Counted from the first letter of the stretch, positions 7,151 through 15,010 are shown. The stretch is DNA of 18,543 bases from Dehalococcoidia bacterium UBA5760 (GCA_002418895.1 DIFA01000011.1:1-18543); one strand, 5' to 3'. The notes: generated by a model from the letters alone, not told the origin. Made by a program: numbers and translations.

Positions 7151-7864
7151 CTAGTCGACCTCTTTTAGACCAGCCGGCTTGGGCTCAATACCGGGGGCAA
7201 AGCGGCGCATCCGATACTCTTTAAGACACTTAAGTCCTTCCTCATCGCTTAGTACGTGCCAGTAGCGGTAGTAGTCAGCGATATAGAACCTGGACATTCC
7301 GCCGGTAGCCACGGTTACCACGCGTTCGGCAACCTTTTCCAATCGCTTTACCGCCGCCTCTGATGCCGCCGGCACTGCCACTACCACCCGGGCCGGCCGG
7401 CGTTTGCGCACCGACTCTACCGCCGCAATCATGGTATAGCCCGAAGCCAGCCCGTCATCAACAATAATCACTGTCTTACCGCCCATTATAGAAAGCGGCT
7501 TGGTACCCCTGTAGAGCAGACTCCGCTGGCGGATATCCATCCGCACCATACCAACCTGATAGTTTATCTGCTGCTCGGTGAGGTTAACCTCCTTTAACAC
7601 CTCTTCGTTAAGAATTACCGCACCGTCGTCGGCAATAGCACCGAAGCCGCCCTCCGGCCGGAGAGGTATGGGGAGCTTACGCGAGATAACCACATCAAGA
7701 TCGGCACCAAGCGCCAGGGCTACCTGTAACCCGACCGGCAGGCCGCCGTTAGGAATAGCCAGCACCACTACCGGCTGCCCCTGATACTCGGTAAGCCTCC
7801 CGGCCAGCTGACTGCCGGCATCGAAGCGATTCTCAAAAATAGGAGATGTCCGTGGCGAATGCAT
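7151..7864 (-). CDS. Predicted phosphoribosyltransferase (COG1926-type)
   Basis: A 237-residue type I phosphoribosyltransferase. The PRPP-binding loop is TVIIVDDGLASGYTM (131-145). An early segment VVLAIPNGGLPVGLQVALAL and SRKLPIPLRPEGGFGAIADD (61-80) match the COG1926 pattern (R-K-L-...-P-E-x-x-x-G-A-I-A). The real substrate of this family is not established. The start is the ATG at 7864, with GAGGGG 8 nt upstream and one base after the TAG of ade, so translation is probably coupled. The in-frame ATG at 7882 would overlap ade and lacks an SD. As last gene of an hpt-ade operon it may transfer ribose-5-phosphate to a base such as adenine, but this is inference from position only. Confidence 0.83.
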   Translation of the reverse strand: MHSPRTSPIFENRFDAGSQLAGRLTEYQGQPVVVLAIPNGGLPVGLQVALALGADLDVVISRKLPIPLRPEGGFGAIADDGAVILNEEVLKEVNLTEQQINYQVGMVRMDIRQRSLLYRGTKPLSIMGGKTVIIVDDGLASGYTMIAAVESVRKRRPARVVVAVPAASEAAVKRLEKVAERVVTVATGGMSRFYIADYYRYWHVLSDEEGLKCLKEYRMRRFAPGIEPKPAGLKEVD

Positions 7865-7865
7865 T

Positions 7866-9581
7866 CTAAGTCCCCCTCTCAATCAGCCTGAATTGATTAA
7901 CATCGACCATACCCAGATCGGTCAACCTGAGTTCAGGTATAACCGGCAGCGCCAGAAAAGAGAGGGCGGCAAAAGGAGACGGCAGGCCGCTACCCAGATC
8001 AGCAGCCAACTCCTCCAGACGCTCCAGACCGTTCGCCACTACCTCCAACGGCTCCTCGGAAAGCAAACCGACCACCGGAAGAGCCAGACTAGCCAGCACC
8101 CCACCCCCGGCGGTCACCACCAGGCCGCCATTAAGCCGCTCAATCTCTTTTACAGCGTTAAACATGTCTTCATCGCTAGTGCCGACACAGACAATATTGT
8201 GAGAATCGTGGGCGATCGAGGAAGCCAGCGCCCCTTTCTTCAGACCGAACCCGCTGACCAGCCCCAGTCCGATGTTGCCACTGGCCCGATGCCTCTCCAC
8301 CACCGCCAGCTTCAGAATATCCCGCTCAGTATCCGGCACAATAACACCGGCTCTAGTCATAACCCGCTCCATCCTTTTCCGGGTAATTATCTGGCCGGGA
8401 ATAATATCAATGACCGGCTCGGCCTCCCCGGACGGGAAAAGTCGCAGGGAATTCAAATCATAGGGTTTGATGTTTACCGTGTGGTTTAGCCCCGTGCTGC
8501 TCTCTTTACGGATAGCAAACAACGGCTCTCCTTTCCTGGCCACCAGTGTGCCCCGGTAGAATACCATGTCTGCCCGTAAATCGGTCAGTTCTTGACTAAC
8601 AATCAGATTGGCCAGGTAGCCCGGGGCGACCGCTCCCAGTCCATTCAGGCGGAAGTATACTGCGGCATTGATGGTCGCCATCTGAATCGCCCGCACCGGG
8701 TCGAGACCACGCCCGATTGCCTTACGCACCACAGCATCAATATCACCATCGCTAAGCAGGTCAACACAGTTGCGGTCATCAACAACGAAGAGACAACGGG
8801 AATAGGTCCTGTCACTGACCAGTGGAAGCAGAGCATCCAGATTCTTCTCCGAGGATCCCTCGCGTATCATAAGATACATGCCGCGACATAGCTTCTCCCT
8901 GGCCTCATCGGGAGATACCGACTCATGATCGGAACCAATACCGGCCGCAATATAAGCATTTAGATCCCTGCCGCCTAAGCCGGGAGCATGGCCGTCAACT
9001 GCCTTCCCTCCCGCCGAGTTTATTTTCTTGAGGACATTCTCATCACTGGCCAGCACGCCGGGGAAGTTCATGACCTCTCCCAACCCGATACAGCCCCGCC
9101 AGCGGAGCACCTTTATAATATCATCAGGCCCAAGAATTGCCCCCGAGGTCTCCAGATGGGTCGCCGGAACGCAGGAAGGAGCCATCAGGAAAAGCTCCAG
9201 AGGCAGGCGGCGTGCACGATCCAGTACATACCGGATACCAGTAAGACCGCAGACATTAGCTATTTCGTGCAGATCGGTCACCACCGCCAGCGTTCCCCTC
9301 GGTACCACGGCACGAGCATACTGTTCAACACTGAGCATCGAGCTTTCCAGGTGGGTATGCCCGTTAATCAGACCGGGAATAACATACCTATTCCCTAAAT
9401 CAATGACCTCTTTTGCCTCGTGGTAGTCTCCTATCCCGGCGATCCTGCCACCGCAGAGAGCCACATTGGCCGACTCAATCTCACCATTGAAGACATTGAC
9501 CACCCTGCCGTTAGCCAGTATAAGGTCAGCAGGAAGCTGCCCCCTGGCCACTGAGATCAAACGCTCTTTGCTCAAGTTCAT
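7866..9581 (-). CDS. ade: Adenine deaminase
   Basis: A 571-residue metal-dependent amidohydrolase that converts adenine to hypoxanthine and ammonia. Motifs: GLINGHTHLESSM (His75, His77), TDLHEIANVCG (102-112), GLGEVMNFPGV (Glu169), VDGHAPGLGG (His198), GIGSDHESVSP (His219), VVDDR (Asp268/Asp269), and the C-terminal adenine-deaminase domain with IAHDSHNIVCVGT and VTAGGGVLASL. One difference stands out: the segment after the catalytic Asp reads NCVDLLSDGDID, whereas relatives as I remember them have a G-H pair (here G-D at 279-280). The ATG at 9581 abuts its SD (AAAGGG). A TTG at 9575 has the same SD at 6 nt and may be the true start. It lies between hpt and the phosphoribosyltransferase and feeds hypoxanthine to Hpt. 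Confidence 0.93.
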   Translation of the reverse strand: MNLSKERLISVARGQLPADLILANGRVVNVFNGEIESANVALCGGRIAGIGDYHEAKEVIDLGNRYVIPGLINGHTHLESSMLSVEQYARAVVPRGTLAVVTDLHEIANVCGLTGIRYVLDRARRLPLELFLMAPSCVPATHLETSGAILGPDDIIKVLRWRGCIGLGEVMNFPGVLASDENVLKKINSAGGKAVDGHAPGLGGRDLNAYIAAGIGSDHESVSPDEAREKLCRGMYLMIREGSSEKNLDALLPLVSDRTYSRCLFVVDDRNCVDLLSDGDIDAVVRKAIGRGLDPVRAIQMATINAAVYFRLNGLGAVAPGYLANLIVSQELTDLRADMVFYRGTLVARKGEPLFAIRKESSTGLNHTVNIKPYDLNSLRLFPSGEAEPVIDIIPGQIITRKRMERVMTRAGVIVPDTERDILKLAVVERHRASGNIGLGLVSGFGLKKGALASSIAHDSHNIVCVGTSDEDMFNAVKEIERLNGGLVVTAGGGVLASLALPVVGLLSEEPLEVVANGLERLEELAADLGSGLPSPFAALSFLALPVIPELRLTDLGMVDVNQFRLIERGT

Positions 9582-9639
9582 CCCTTTCGATACAGCCGGG
9601 AAACCATAGCAGGTATACTCTTCAACGTCACTTCAGGTT

Positions 9640-10173
9640 TCATTTCTCATCATCCAGATAGCAGATATCGGGCAGGTAACGGAACTTCTCATCCCAGTCT
9701 ATGCCGTAGCCGACGATAAATCTATCGGGAACGGTAAAGCCCAGATAGTCAATGGTAAGCGGCAACTGCCGTCGTGAGGGTTTATCCGTAAGAGCACAGA
9801 GCCGCAGCGAGGCCGGCTTTTTTTTCTTCAGGTAGTCCAGCAGAAAGGAAAGGGTAATACCGCTATCTACGATGTCCTCAACGATCAGCACGTCCCTGCC
9901 CTTAACAGGAGAGGTAAGACCCTTGACCACCCTGACCTTCCCCGAGCTCTCTCTACCCCGACCATAGCTGGAGAGCTTGATAAACTCCACCTCAAGCGGG
10001 AAATCAAGAGACCGCACCAGGTCAGCCATGAAAACAAAGGAACCCTTGAGGATGCCTACCAGCAGGGGGCACCTGCCCCGGTAATCTCTGTCAATCTCAG
10101 CCGACAGCCTCCTTACGGCAGCCGCTATTTCACCTCTGGTAAAAAGTATCCGGGGTTCAGTTTGAGAACTCAT
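9640..10173 (-). CDS. hpt: Hypoxanthine (guanine) phosphoribosyltransferase
   Basis: A 177-residue cytosolic enzyme that joins hypoxanthine (and usually guanine) to PRPP, giving IMP or GMP. It shows the PRPP loop VLIVEDIVDSGIT (95-107), the early GILKGSFVFMADL (40-52), FIKLSSYG (64-71), a Lys in ALTDKP (nucleobase contact region) and a C-terminal VPDRFIVGYGIDWDEKFR. Length is typical for bacterial Hpt. It is the first gene of the operon hpt-ade-phosphoribosyltransferase, with 58 nt to ade. No SD precedes the ATG, and a consensus promoter places the transcript start about 5 nt upstream. Leaderless translation is therefore likely. Confidence 0.94.
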   Translation of the reverse strand: MSSQTEPRILFTRGEIAAAVRRLSAEIDRDYRGRCPLLVGILKGSFVFMADLVRSLDFPLEVEFIKLSSYGRGRESSGKVRVVKGLTSPVKGRDVLIVEDIVDSGITLSFLLDYLKKKKPASLRLCALTDKPSRRQLPLTIDYLGFTVPDRFIVGYGIDWDEKFRYLPDICYLDDEK

Positions 10174-10184
10174 CGTCAGTTGAG

Positions 10185-10213
10185 ATTATAATATTTATAG
10201 TAATACCTGTCCA
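10185..10213 (-). promoter_or_regulatory. Promoter of the purine-salvage operon, probably giving a leaderless hpt mRNA
   Basis: On the minus strand: -35 TGGACA (10213-10208), a 17-nt spacer, -10 TATAAT (10190-10185). The expected start is near 10178, only about 5 nt from the ATG at 10173, and no SD can fit. The -10 sits in the palindrome ATTATAAT (10185-10192), so the plus strand also reads TATAAT (10187-10192), preceded by TTGAGA at a long 19-nt spacing (10162-10167). This could support weak divergent transcription towards surE. Confidence 0.7.
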
Positions 10214-10284
10214 GCCGGCATAGCGCCATTCTTTGCTGCCGCCAGCCGCACTATGCTAAACTAGGCATAAAGAAAGCGCTGACA

Positions 10285-11064
10285 ATGGAAATACTGGTGA
10301 CCAATGACGACGGCATCTTTGCCCCCGGGCTGTGGAGGCTGGTCAAAGAGCTGCAAAAAATCGGCCGGGTAGCTGTAGTCGCTCCGGATAGAGAGCAGAG
10401 TGCCCTGGGTACTGCAGTCACCCTGCGCCAGCCGCTACGGGTGCAGAAGATGAGGCCACTGGTGGCCGATGTAGAAGCCTATTCGGTAGAGGGTACGCCG
10501 GCGGATAGCGTTATCCTCGGCCTCGGCAAGCTGCTCAAGCATAAGGTGGACCTGGTTGTGTCCGGAATAAACTCAGGGCCTAACCTGGGCGACGACGTGC
10601 TCATCTCGGGAACGGTGGGAGCCGCCCTCCAGGGCTACCTGCGCGGTTCACCGGCACTGGCTATCTCAATCGACTCTCTGGATAATCTTTACCTGGACAA
10701 TGCCGCCAGACTAGCGGCCCTGCTGGCGGAGAAGCTAGCCGGCGATGCTATGCCCGGCAACGGTTTCCTAAATGTAAATCTGCCCGGTCTGCCCATGGAA
10801 AAGACCCGGGGAATAAAGATAACCCGGCTGGCCAGCCAGAGCCATATCGATACCGTTGAGGAAGGACACGACGGCAGAAAGGCCTACTACTGGCTGGTAC
10901 GCCAGAAGATAAAAAGAGATGCTGAAGAAGATACCGACATCCACGCTATTGAGAGAGGCAATATCTCGATTACGCCATTACATACGGAGCTTCTGAACAA
11001 GCCATCGCCACGGATACCGGACGGCCTGTGCGCAGAGCTCTTTAATGAACTACAGAAAAGCTAG
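10285..11064 (+). CDS. surE: 5'/3'-nucleotidase SurE
   Basis: A 259-residue cytosolic phosphatase that removes phosphate from nucleoside 5'- or 3'-monophosphates (and often short polyphosphate), using a divalent metal. The metal site is complete: TNDDG (Asp8, Asp9), REQSALG (Ser39) and SGINSGPNLG (Asn96), followed by DVLISGTVGAALQG (104-117). FLNVNLP and the C-terminal ISITPLHTELL (near 230-240) are also typical. The ATG at 10285 starts at the conserved MEILVTNDDG. The SD is weak (AAAGAAAG about 8-15 nt upstream). It is divergent from hpt, 111 nt apart, and 63 nt upstream of the M16 protease on the same strand. Its product (nucleosides) feeds the same pathway as the neighbouring salvage operon. 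Confidence 0.94.
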   Translation: MEILVTNDDGIFAPGLWRLVKELQKIGRVAVVAPDREQSALGTAVTLRQPLRVQKMRPLVADVEAYSVEGTPADSVILGLGKLLKHKVDLVVSGINSGPNLGDDVLISGTVGAALQGYLRGSPALAISIDSLDNLYLDNAARLAALLAEKLAGDAMPGNGFLNVNLPGLPMEKTRGIKITRLASQSHIDTVEEGHDGRKAYYWLVRQKIKRDAEEDTDIHAIERGNISITPLHTELLNKPSPRIPDGLCAELFNELQKS

Positions 11065-11127
11065 CCCCCGGATCCAACCCGGTATTATTCTGATGAAGCC
11101 TGATTGATACTATTTGGAGGTGTACCC

Positions 11128-12390
11128 TTGTACCAGAAGACTACTCTTGATAACGGCTTGCGGCTGGTTACCTCAACCATGCCACACACGCGCTCGGTAT
11201 GCATCAGCCTCTTTATCGGCACCGGCTCCCGGTACGAGTCCGATGCCGAAGCCGGCACCTCTCACTTTATCGAGCACGTTCTCTTTAAGGGCAGCGCGAA
11301 GTACCCCTCCCCCGGGGAAATCTCAGCGGCAATCGAAGGCATCGGCGGCATCTTAAACGGCGGTACGGACAAGGAGCTAACCGTATATTGGTGCAAGGTT
11401 GCCCAGCAACACTTTGCACTGGCCCTGGACGTACTCACCGATATGCTGCTCCACCCCCGGTTCGACCTGGAAGAGATAACGAAGGAACGGCAGGTTATTA
11501 TCGAAGAAATCAATATGTGCAAGGACTCCCCTTCACAGGAAGCCAACATGCTCATCGACGGACTTCTCTGGCCTAACCACCCCCTGGGTCGTGACGTAGC
11601 CGGTAGCAGGGAATCAGTAGCCGGTATCACCCGGGAAGCAATGCTCGATTACCTCGACCGTCAGTACCAGCCGGACAACACCGTGGTCGCTATCGCCGGT
11701 AACATCCAGCACCAGGAAGCGGTTAATGCGGTTAGTCAGGTAATGGATGACTGGACCAGCCATAAGCCTCATGCCAGCTATTCCGACTATCAGCCGACAC
11801 TGGCACAGCGAGTCAAAATAGAGAAGCGGGATATCGAGCAGTCCCACCTCTGCTTGGCGCTGACGGGCTTACCGCTCCTTCATCCACAACGCTTTAAGCT
11901 CGACCTGCTCAATACTGTCCTCGGCCAGGGCATGAGCAGCCGATTGTTTACCGAGATTCGCGACCGGCTGGGACTGGTCTACAGTATTCACAGCTATGTC
12001 GAGCACTTTCTCGACTCCGGGTCGCTGACGATATACGCCGGAGTAGATACCAGAAATCTGACCACCGCGATAAAAGCCATCCTCGAGCAGCTTAACCGGA
12101 TTAAGGAAACAGTACCCGAGGCCGAGTTATCCCGGGCTAGAGAGCTTTCAAAGGGACAGCTGTTGCTCAGAATGGAAGACAGCCATAACGTCGCCGGCTG
12201 GATGGGCGGGCAGGAGACTCTCACCAGGCGTATTCTAACTCCTGAAGAGGTAACCGCTATTATCGATGCCATCACTGCCGAGGAACTAGAGAAGCTGGCC
12301 CGGGAGTTGATAGACGGCAAGAGACTCCGCCTGGCCGTAGTCGGCCCCGTCGCCGAGGATGCGCCACTGGAAGAACTCTTAAAGCTATAA
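11128..12390 (+). CDS. M16 family zinc metallopeptidase (pitrilysin/processing-peptidase type)
   Basis: A 420-residue M16B-type peptidase. The inverted zinc motif H-F-I-E-H (46-50) follows GTSH, and the distal ligand Glu127 in VIIEEINM lies 76 residues after His50, exactly the HxxEH-x76-E pattern. The C-terminal half (about 190-420) is the inactive M16_C repeat with GLPLLHPQRF and LGQGMSSRLFTEIRDRLGLVY. A single-chain active plus inactive domain pair usually works as a dimer that degrades peptides. No signal peptide is seen. The start is the TTG at 11128, with GGAGG (11116-11120) 7 nt upstream and the conserved beginning YQKTTLDNGLRLV. The TTG at 11104 lies before the SD. The gene ends at the terminator at 12435. 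Confidence 0.93.
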   Translation: MYQKTTLDNGLRLVTSTMPHTRSVCISLFIGTGSRYESDAEAGTSHFIEHVLFKGSAKYPSPGEISAAIEGIGGILNGGTDKELTVYWCKVAQQHFALALDVLTDMLLHPRFDLEEITKERQVIIEEINMCKDSPSQEANMLIDGLLWPNHPLGRDVAGSRESVAGITREAMLDYLDRQYQPDNTVVAIAGNIQHQEAVNAVSQVMDDWTSHKPHASYSDYQPTLAQRVKIEKRDIEQSHLCLALTGLPLLHPQRFKLDLLNTVLGQGMSSRLFTEIRDRLGLVYSIHSYVEHFLDSGSLTIYAGVDTRNLTTAIKAILEQLNRIKETVPEAELSRARELSKGQLLLRMEDSHNVAGWMGGQETLTRRILTPEEVTAIIDAITAEELEKLARELIDGKRLRLAVVGPVAEDAPLEELLKL

Positions 12391-12434
12391 GCTTACAAGC
12401 CCTCCTGCCTGCAAGGATATCACGCCTGATGAAT

Positions 12435-12470
12435 AAAGAGCCCCCCGTAATTCGGCGGCTCTTTCTTTTT
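12435..12470 (+). terminator. Rho-independent terminator after the M16 peptidase
   Basis: Perfect 8-bp stem AAAGAGCC (12435-12442) with GGCTCTTT (12457-12464), a 14-nt loop that can pair a little further (CCG/CGG), and a T-rich tail TTTCTTTTT (12462-12470). It ends the surE-M16 unit and marks the point where base composition changes. Because the left arm starts with AAA, it could also act weakly on the minus strand. Confidence 0.88.
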
Positions 12471-12576
12471 ACAGTATTGTTGTTTGTTGATACAGTAAGT
12501 TTTGCTTGATTGAATGAAAAGCCAGAAGGTTCACCCATATGCATTTCCTATATTTGTGTCATTTTCCCATGTATTG

Positions 12577-12585
12577 TGATAAAAT
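12577..12585 (+). promoter_or_regulatory. Extended -10 promoter for the GMC oxidoreductase
   Basis: TG-A-TAAAAT (12577-12585) fits the extended -10 pattern TGnTATAAT. No good -35 is present at 17 nt, which such promoters tolerate. The expected start is near 12592, about 25 nt before the ATG at 12617. The SD GGGGAGG (12603-12609) lies in this leader. Confidence 0.45.
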
Positions 12586-12616
12586 CTGGCCAAAATCTCA
12601 TTAGGGGAGGTATCAG

Positions 12617-13909
12617 ATGGCGGAGAAATATCATCAATACCTCATCATAGGATCTGGAGCAGGTGGGGCAACGCTGGCAAGAGAGTTAGCCATTCGAGGC
12701 CAGAGTGTCCTTATCATTGAGCAAGGTAGACAAGAACAGAAGGTTGGCACTTACAATGATGCAACACGATACTATGATGCTCCGAATAGATTCACGAATG
12801 CGCCCAGGAAATCGAAAGAGGGGGTAGTCCTGTGGCGCTCATTTATGGCAGGTGGCTCAACAGTTGTCTCCTGTGGTAATGGGGTCCGCTGTTTGGAGGA
12901 TGAGTTTAACGTCCTGGGGGTAGATCTTTCCGCTGAGTTTGCTGAAGCTGAAAATGAGATGTCTATTGCTCCCATACCGGAAGAGCTGCTATCTGATGGT
13001 TCGAAAAAGATCAGGTGGGCAGCTAAAGAGCTTGGCTATAATATGGAGCTAATGCCTAAGTTCCTTAAGGCTACATCTTGCCGAAAGTGCGGACAATGTG
13101 TTTTTGGATGCGTGGAGTGCGCAAAGTGGACCGCACTGGATTATCTCAAAGAAGCTATCGATAAGGGCGCAAAGATTCTGTACGAGACTAAGGTTGAAAA
13201 AATAAAAATCCAAAACGGCAGGGCAAACGGAGTCATCTCTGCTCGGTCATCAGGCGGCGAAGAAGAGTTTATGGCTGAGAAGGTTATTGTAGCAGCGGGA
13301 GCGCTGACAACTCCGGTAATCCTACAGAAATCGGGCATAGATAAGGCAGGTTCAGGACTTTTTGTTGACCTATTCGTCAATACATACGGGGTGACGGATG
13401 GGGTGAACCAAGCTAATGAACCGGCTATGGCGCTGGTTACCCATGAATTCTACAAGAGCAAAGGGTTCATTCTGTCTCCATTTATTAACTGCAGTAAGAG
13501 AGTCCGATTTGTAGAACTGGGGATGCGAGGAATGGCTATGCCAACCAACAGGCTCCTTGGCATTATGACTAAGACCAGAGATGACTCAAGCGGGCAGGTT
13601 TACCGTGACGGGACGATTTCCAAACCGGTTACGGATGCCGACTGGGTAAGGCTTAAAGCCGGCTCAGCAATCGCTAGAGAGATACTGATAAAAGCGGGGG
13701 CATCAAGCAAGTCTATCGCCGTCTCTATACCGCAAGGGGCCCATCCCGGAGGTACTGCTGCCATTGGTAAAGTGGTGAATACAGACCTCAAGACTGAAAT
13801 AGATGGGCTTTATGTCTGCGATGCCAGTGTCTTGCCGGTGTCTCCTGGACTTCCTCCGATTCTTACGATTGTTGCCCTAGCCAAAAGACTAGCCAAGAAT
13901 CTAATGTAA
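12617..13909 (+). CDS. GMC-family FAD-dependent oxidoreductase with ferredoxin-like cysteine cluster
   Basis: A 430-residue flavoprotein, short for GMC enzymes (usually 500-600). The FAD-binding Rossmann motif GSGAGG (12-17) is followed by Glu35 in LIIEQG, with MAGGSTVVSCGNG (77-89). The C-terminal GMC block reads HPGGTAAIG then GLYVCDASVLPVSPGLPPILT. The catalytic His of the HPGG block is present, but the Asn/His usually found before the final P-x-x-T-I is replaced by Pro. A cluster Cys155-x2-Cys158-x2-Cys161-x3-Cys165-x2-Cys168 matches the spacing of a 4Fe-4S ligand set. Such enzymes oxidise alcohols or similar groups; the electron acceptor and substrate are unknown. It is followed 39 nt later by a methyltransferase-like gene. 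GC is lower than in the genes to the left. Confidence 0.85.
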   Translation: MAEKYHQYLIIGSGAGGATLARELAIRGQSVLIIEQGRQEQKVGTYNDATRYYDAPNRFTNAPRKSKEGVVLWRSFMAGGSTVVSCGNGVRCLEDEFNVLGVDLSAEFAEAENEMSIAPIPEELLSDGSKKIRWAAKELGYNMELMPKFLKATSCRKCGQCVFGCVECAKWTALDYLKEAIDKGAKILYETKVEKIKIQNGRANGVISARSSGGEEEFMAEKVIVAAGALTTPVILQKSGIDKAGSGLFVDLFVNTYGVTDGVNQANEPAMALVTHEFYKSKGFILSPFINCSKRVRFVELGMRGMAMPTNRLLGIMTKTRDDSSGQVYRDGTISKPVTDADWVRLKAGSAIAREILIKAGASSKSIAVSIPQGAHPGGTAAIGKVVNTDLKTEIDGLYVCDASVLPVSPGLPPILTIVALAKRLAKNLM

Positions 13910-13948
13910 ACTACACCCATTGGGAGTCAACATGGTGGACTGCGTGTC

Positions 13949-15010
13949 ATGAGCATGATAGAAATTCTGAACAAAATGGGGGTTGACAAACGGTTAAGGC
14001 CGGCCGGTATGTTAGCACTCCGATGGGCAACCAGCCTCAGTTTCGCCACTCTGTGCAGACTTGCGGGTCGCCATATGGTTTCAGCATTTGCCGCGGCACC
14101 GGCGATAATCATGGCCGGTTACACTGTCGAAGATGCATTACACGATGCAGATCTACTGTACAAAGCTATGCGACTGACTGTCGAAAAGATGGGCCTTGAC
14201 ACATTCTGCCTGACCGCTGATCTCAGTCTTGAAGCTGAGGCATGTGGTTGTAATGTTTCCTTTTCTAAGACGAATCTACCAACAGTGGTTTCCCATATCG
14301 TGGGCGAATCCGGCGATGCGAACAAGCTTAATATCCCCGATCCTAATAGAGATGGCCGAATGCCGGTATTTCTGAAGACCATTAAACTGATCAAGAAGAA
14401 CTACTCAATGATAAAGGTTGCTGCTGTAACTGGCCCATTCACTCTGGCGGGGCATTTAATTGGTACACAAATATACCTAGACGTGAAAAGAAATCCCGAA
14501 AAGCTTAAGTCTGTTTTAGATTTTTCACTAATGGTAGCCAAACGATATGCCAGGGATCTTGTTCAGGCCGGGGCTGATATGATTCTTCTTGCTGAACCTT
14601 CAGCCTCCCAGATATCTCCGAAAGATTTTGAGACTTTCTCTTTACCTTATACCAAGGAATTCATCGCTACTTTGGGTAAGCCATGCATACTTCATATCTG
14701 CGGCAAGACTGAGCATATACTTGGAATGATGTGCGAATCAGGAGCAGCAGCACTAAGTGTCGAGCAAGTAGATATGAGGAAAGCAGTCAACACCGTCCCG
14801 AGGCAAACAGTACTGATAGGAAATATAAGCCCTACCTCATTAGCAATGGATCCTGTGGAGACAATAAAGAGCCAAACTTTAGCGCTACTGGACGTTGTGA
14901 AAGCCAGAAAAGAATTCGTAGTCGCTCCCGGTTGTGATCTGCCATCCAATACACCTGTCGAGAACATCAGGTCTTTTGTCGAGACGGTGAAGAATTATAC
15001 CGCCCGTTAG
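13949..15010 (+). CDS. Uroporphyrinogen decarboxylase family protein, MtaA/CmuA-like methyltransferase
   Basis: A 353-residue protein of the URO-D superfamily. It carries the zinc site of methylcobamide methyltransferases: His249-x-Cys251 in LHICGKT and Cys329 in VAPGCDLPSNTP. This pattern separates MtaA/MtbA/CmuA-type enzymes from true HemE, whose N-terminal substrate-binding arginine motif is not seen here. Also visible are AVTGPFTLAGHLIG (159-172) and LLAEPSASQISP (213-224). Family members move methyl groups between a corrinoid protein and a thiol such as coenzyme M, or demethylate small methylated compounds. No corrinoid protein is in the window. The start is the ATG at 13949, or 13955; the SD is poor, suggesting coupling to the upstream flavoprotein gene. 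The exact acceptor is unknown. Confidence 0.85.
   Translation: MSMIEILNKMGVDKRLRPAGMLALRWATSLSFATLCRLAGRHMVSAFAAAPAIIMAGYTVEDALHDADLLYKAMRLTVEKMGLDTFCLTADLSLEAEACGCNVSFSKTNLPTVVSHIVGESGDANKLNIPDPNRDGRMPVFLKTIKLIKKNYSMIKVAAVTGPFTLAGHLIGTQIYLDVKRNPEKLKSVLDFSLMVAKRYARDLVQAGADMILLAEPSASQISPKDFETFSLPYTKEFIATLGKPCILHICGKTEHILGMMCESGAAALSVEQVDMRKAVNTVPRQTVLIGNISPTSLAMDPVETIKSQTLALLDVVKARKEFVVAPGCDLPSNTPVENIRSFVETVKNYTAR

Noticed and set aside
7893..8489. A 198-codon plus-strand frame inside ade
   Set aside because: It is opposite the conserved C-terminal domain of adenine deaminase, with Gln/His-rich composition typical of a shadow frame.
13949..15010. Calling the URO-D family gene hemE
   Set aside because: The H-x-C...C zinc site of methyltransferases is present and the HemE N-terminal signature is not; there are no other heme genes nearby.
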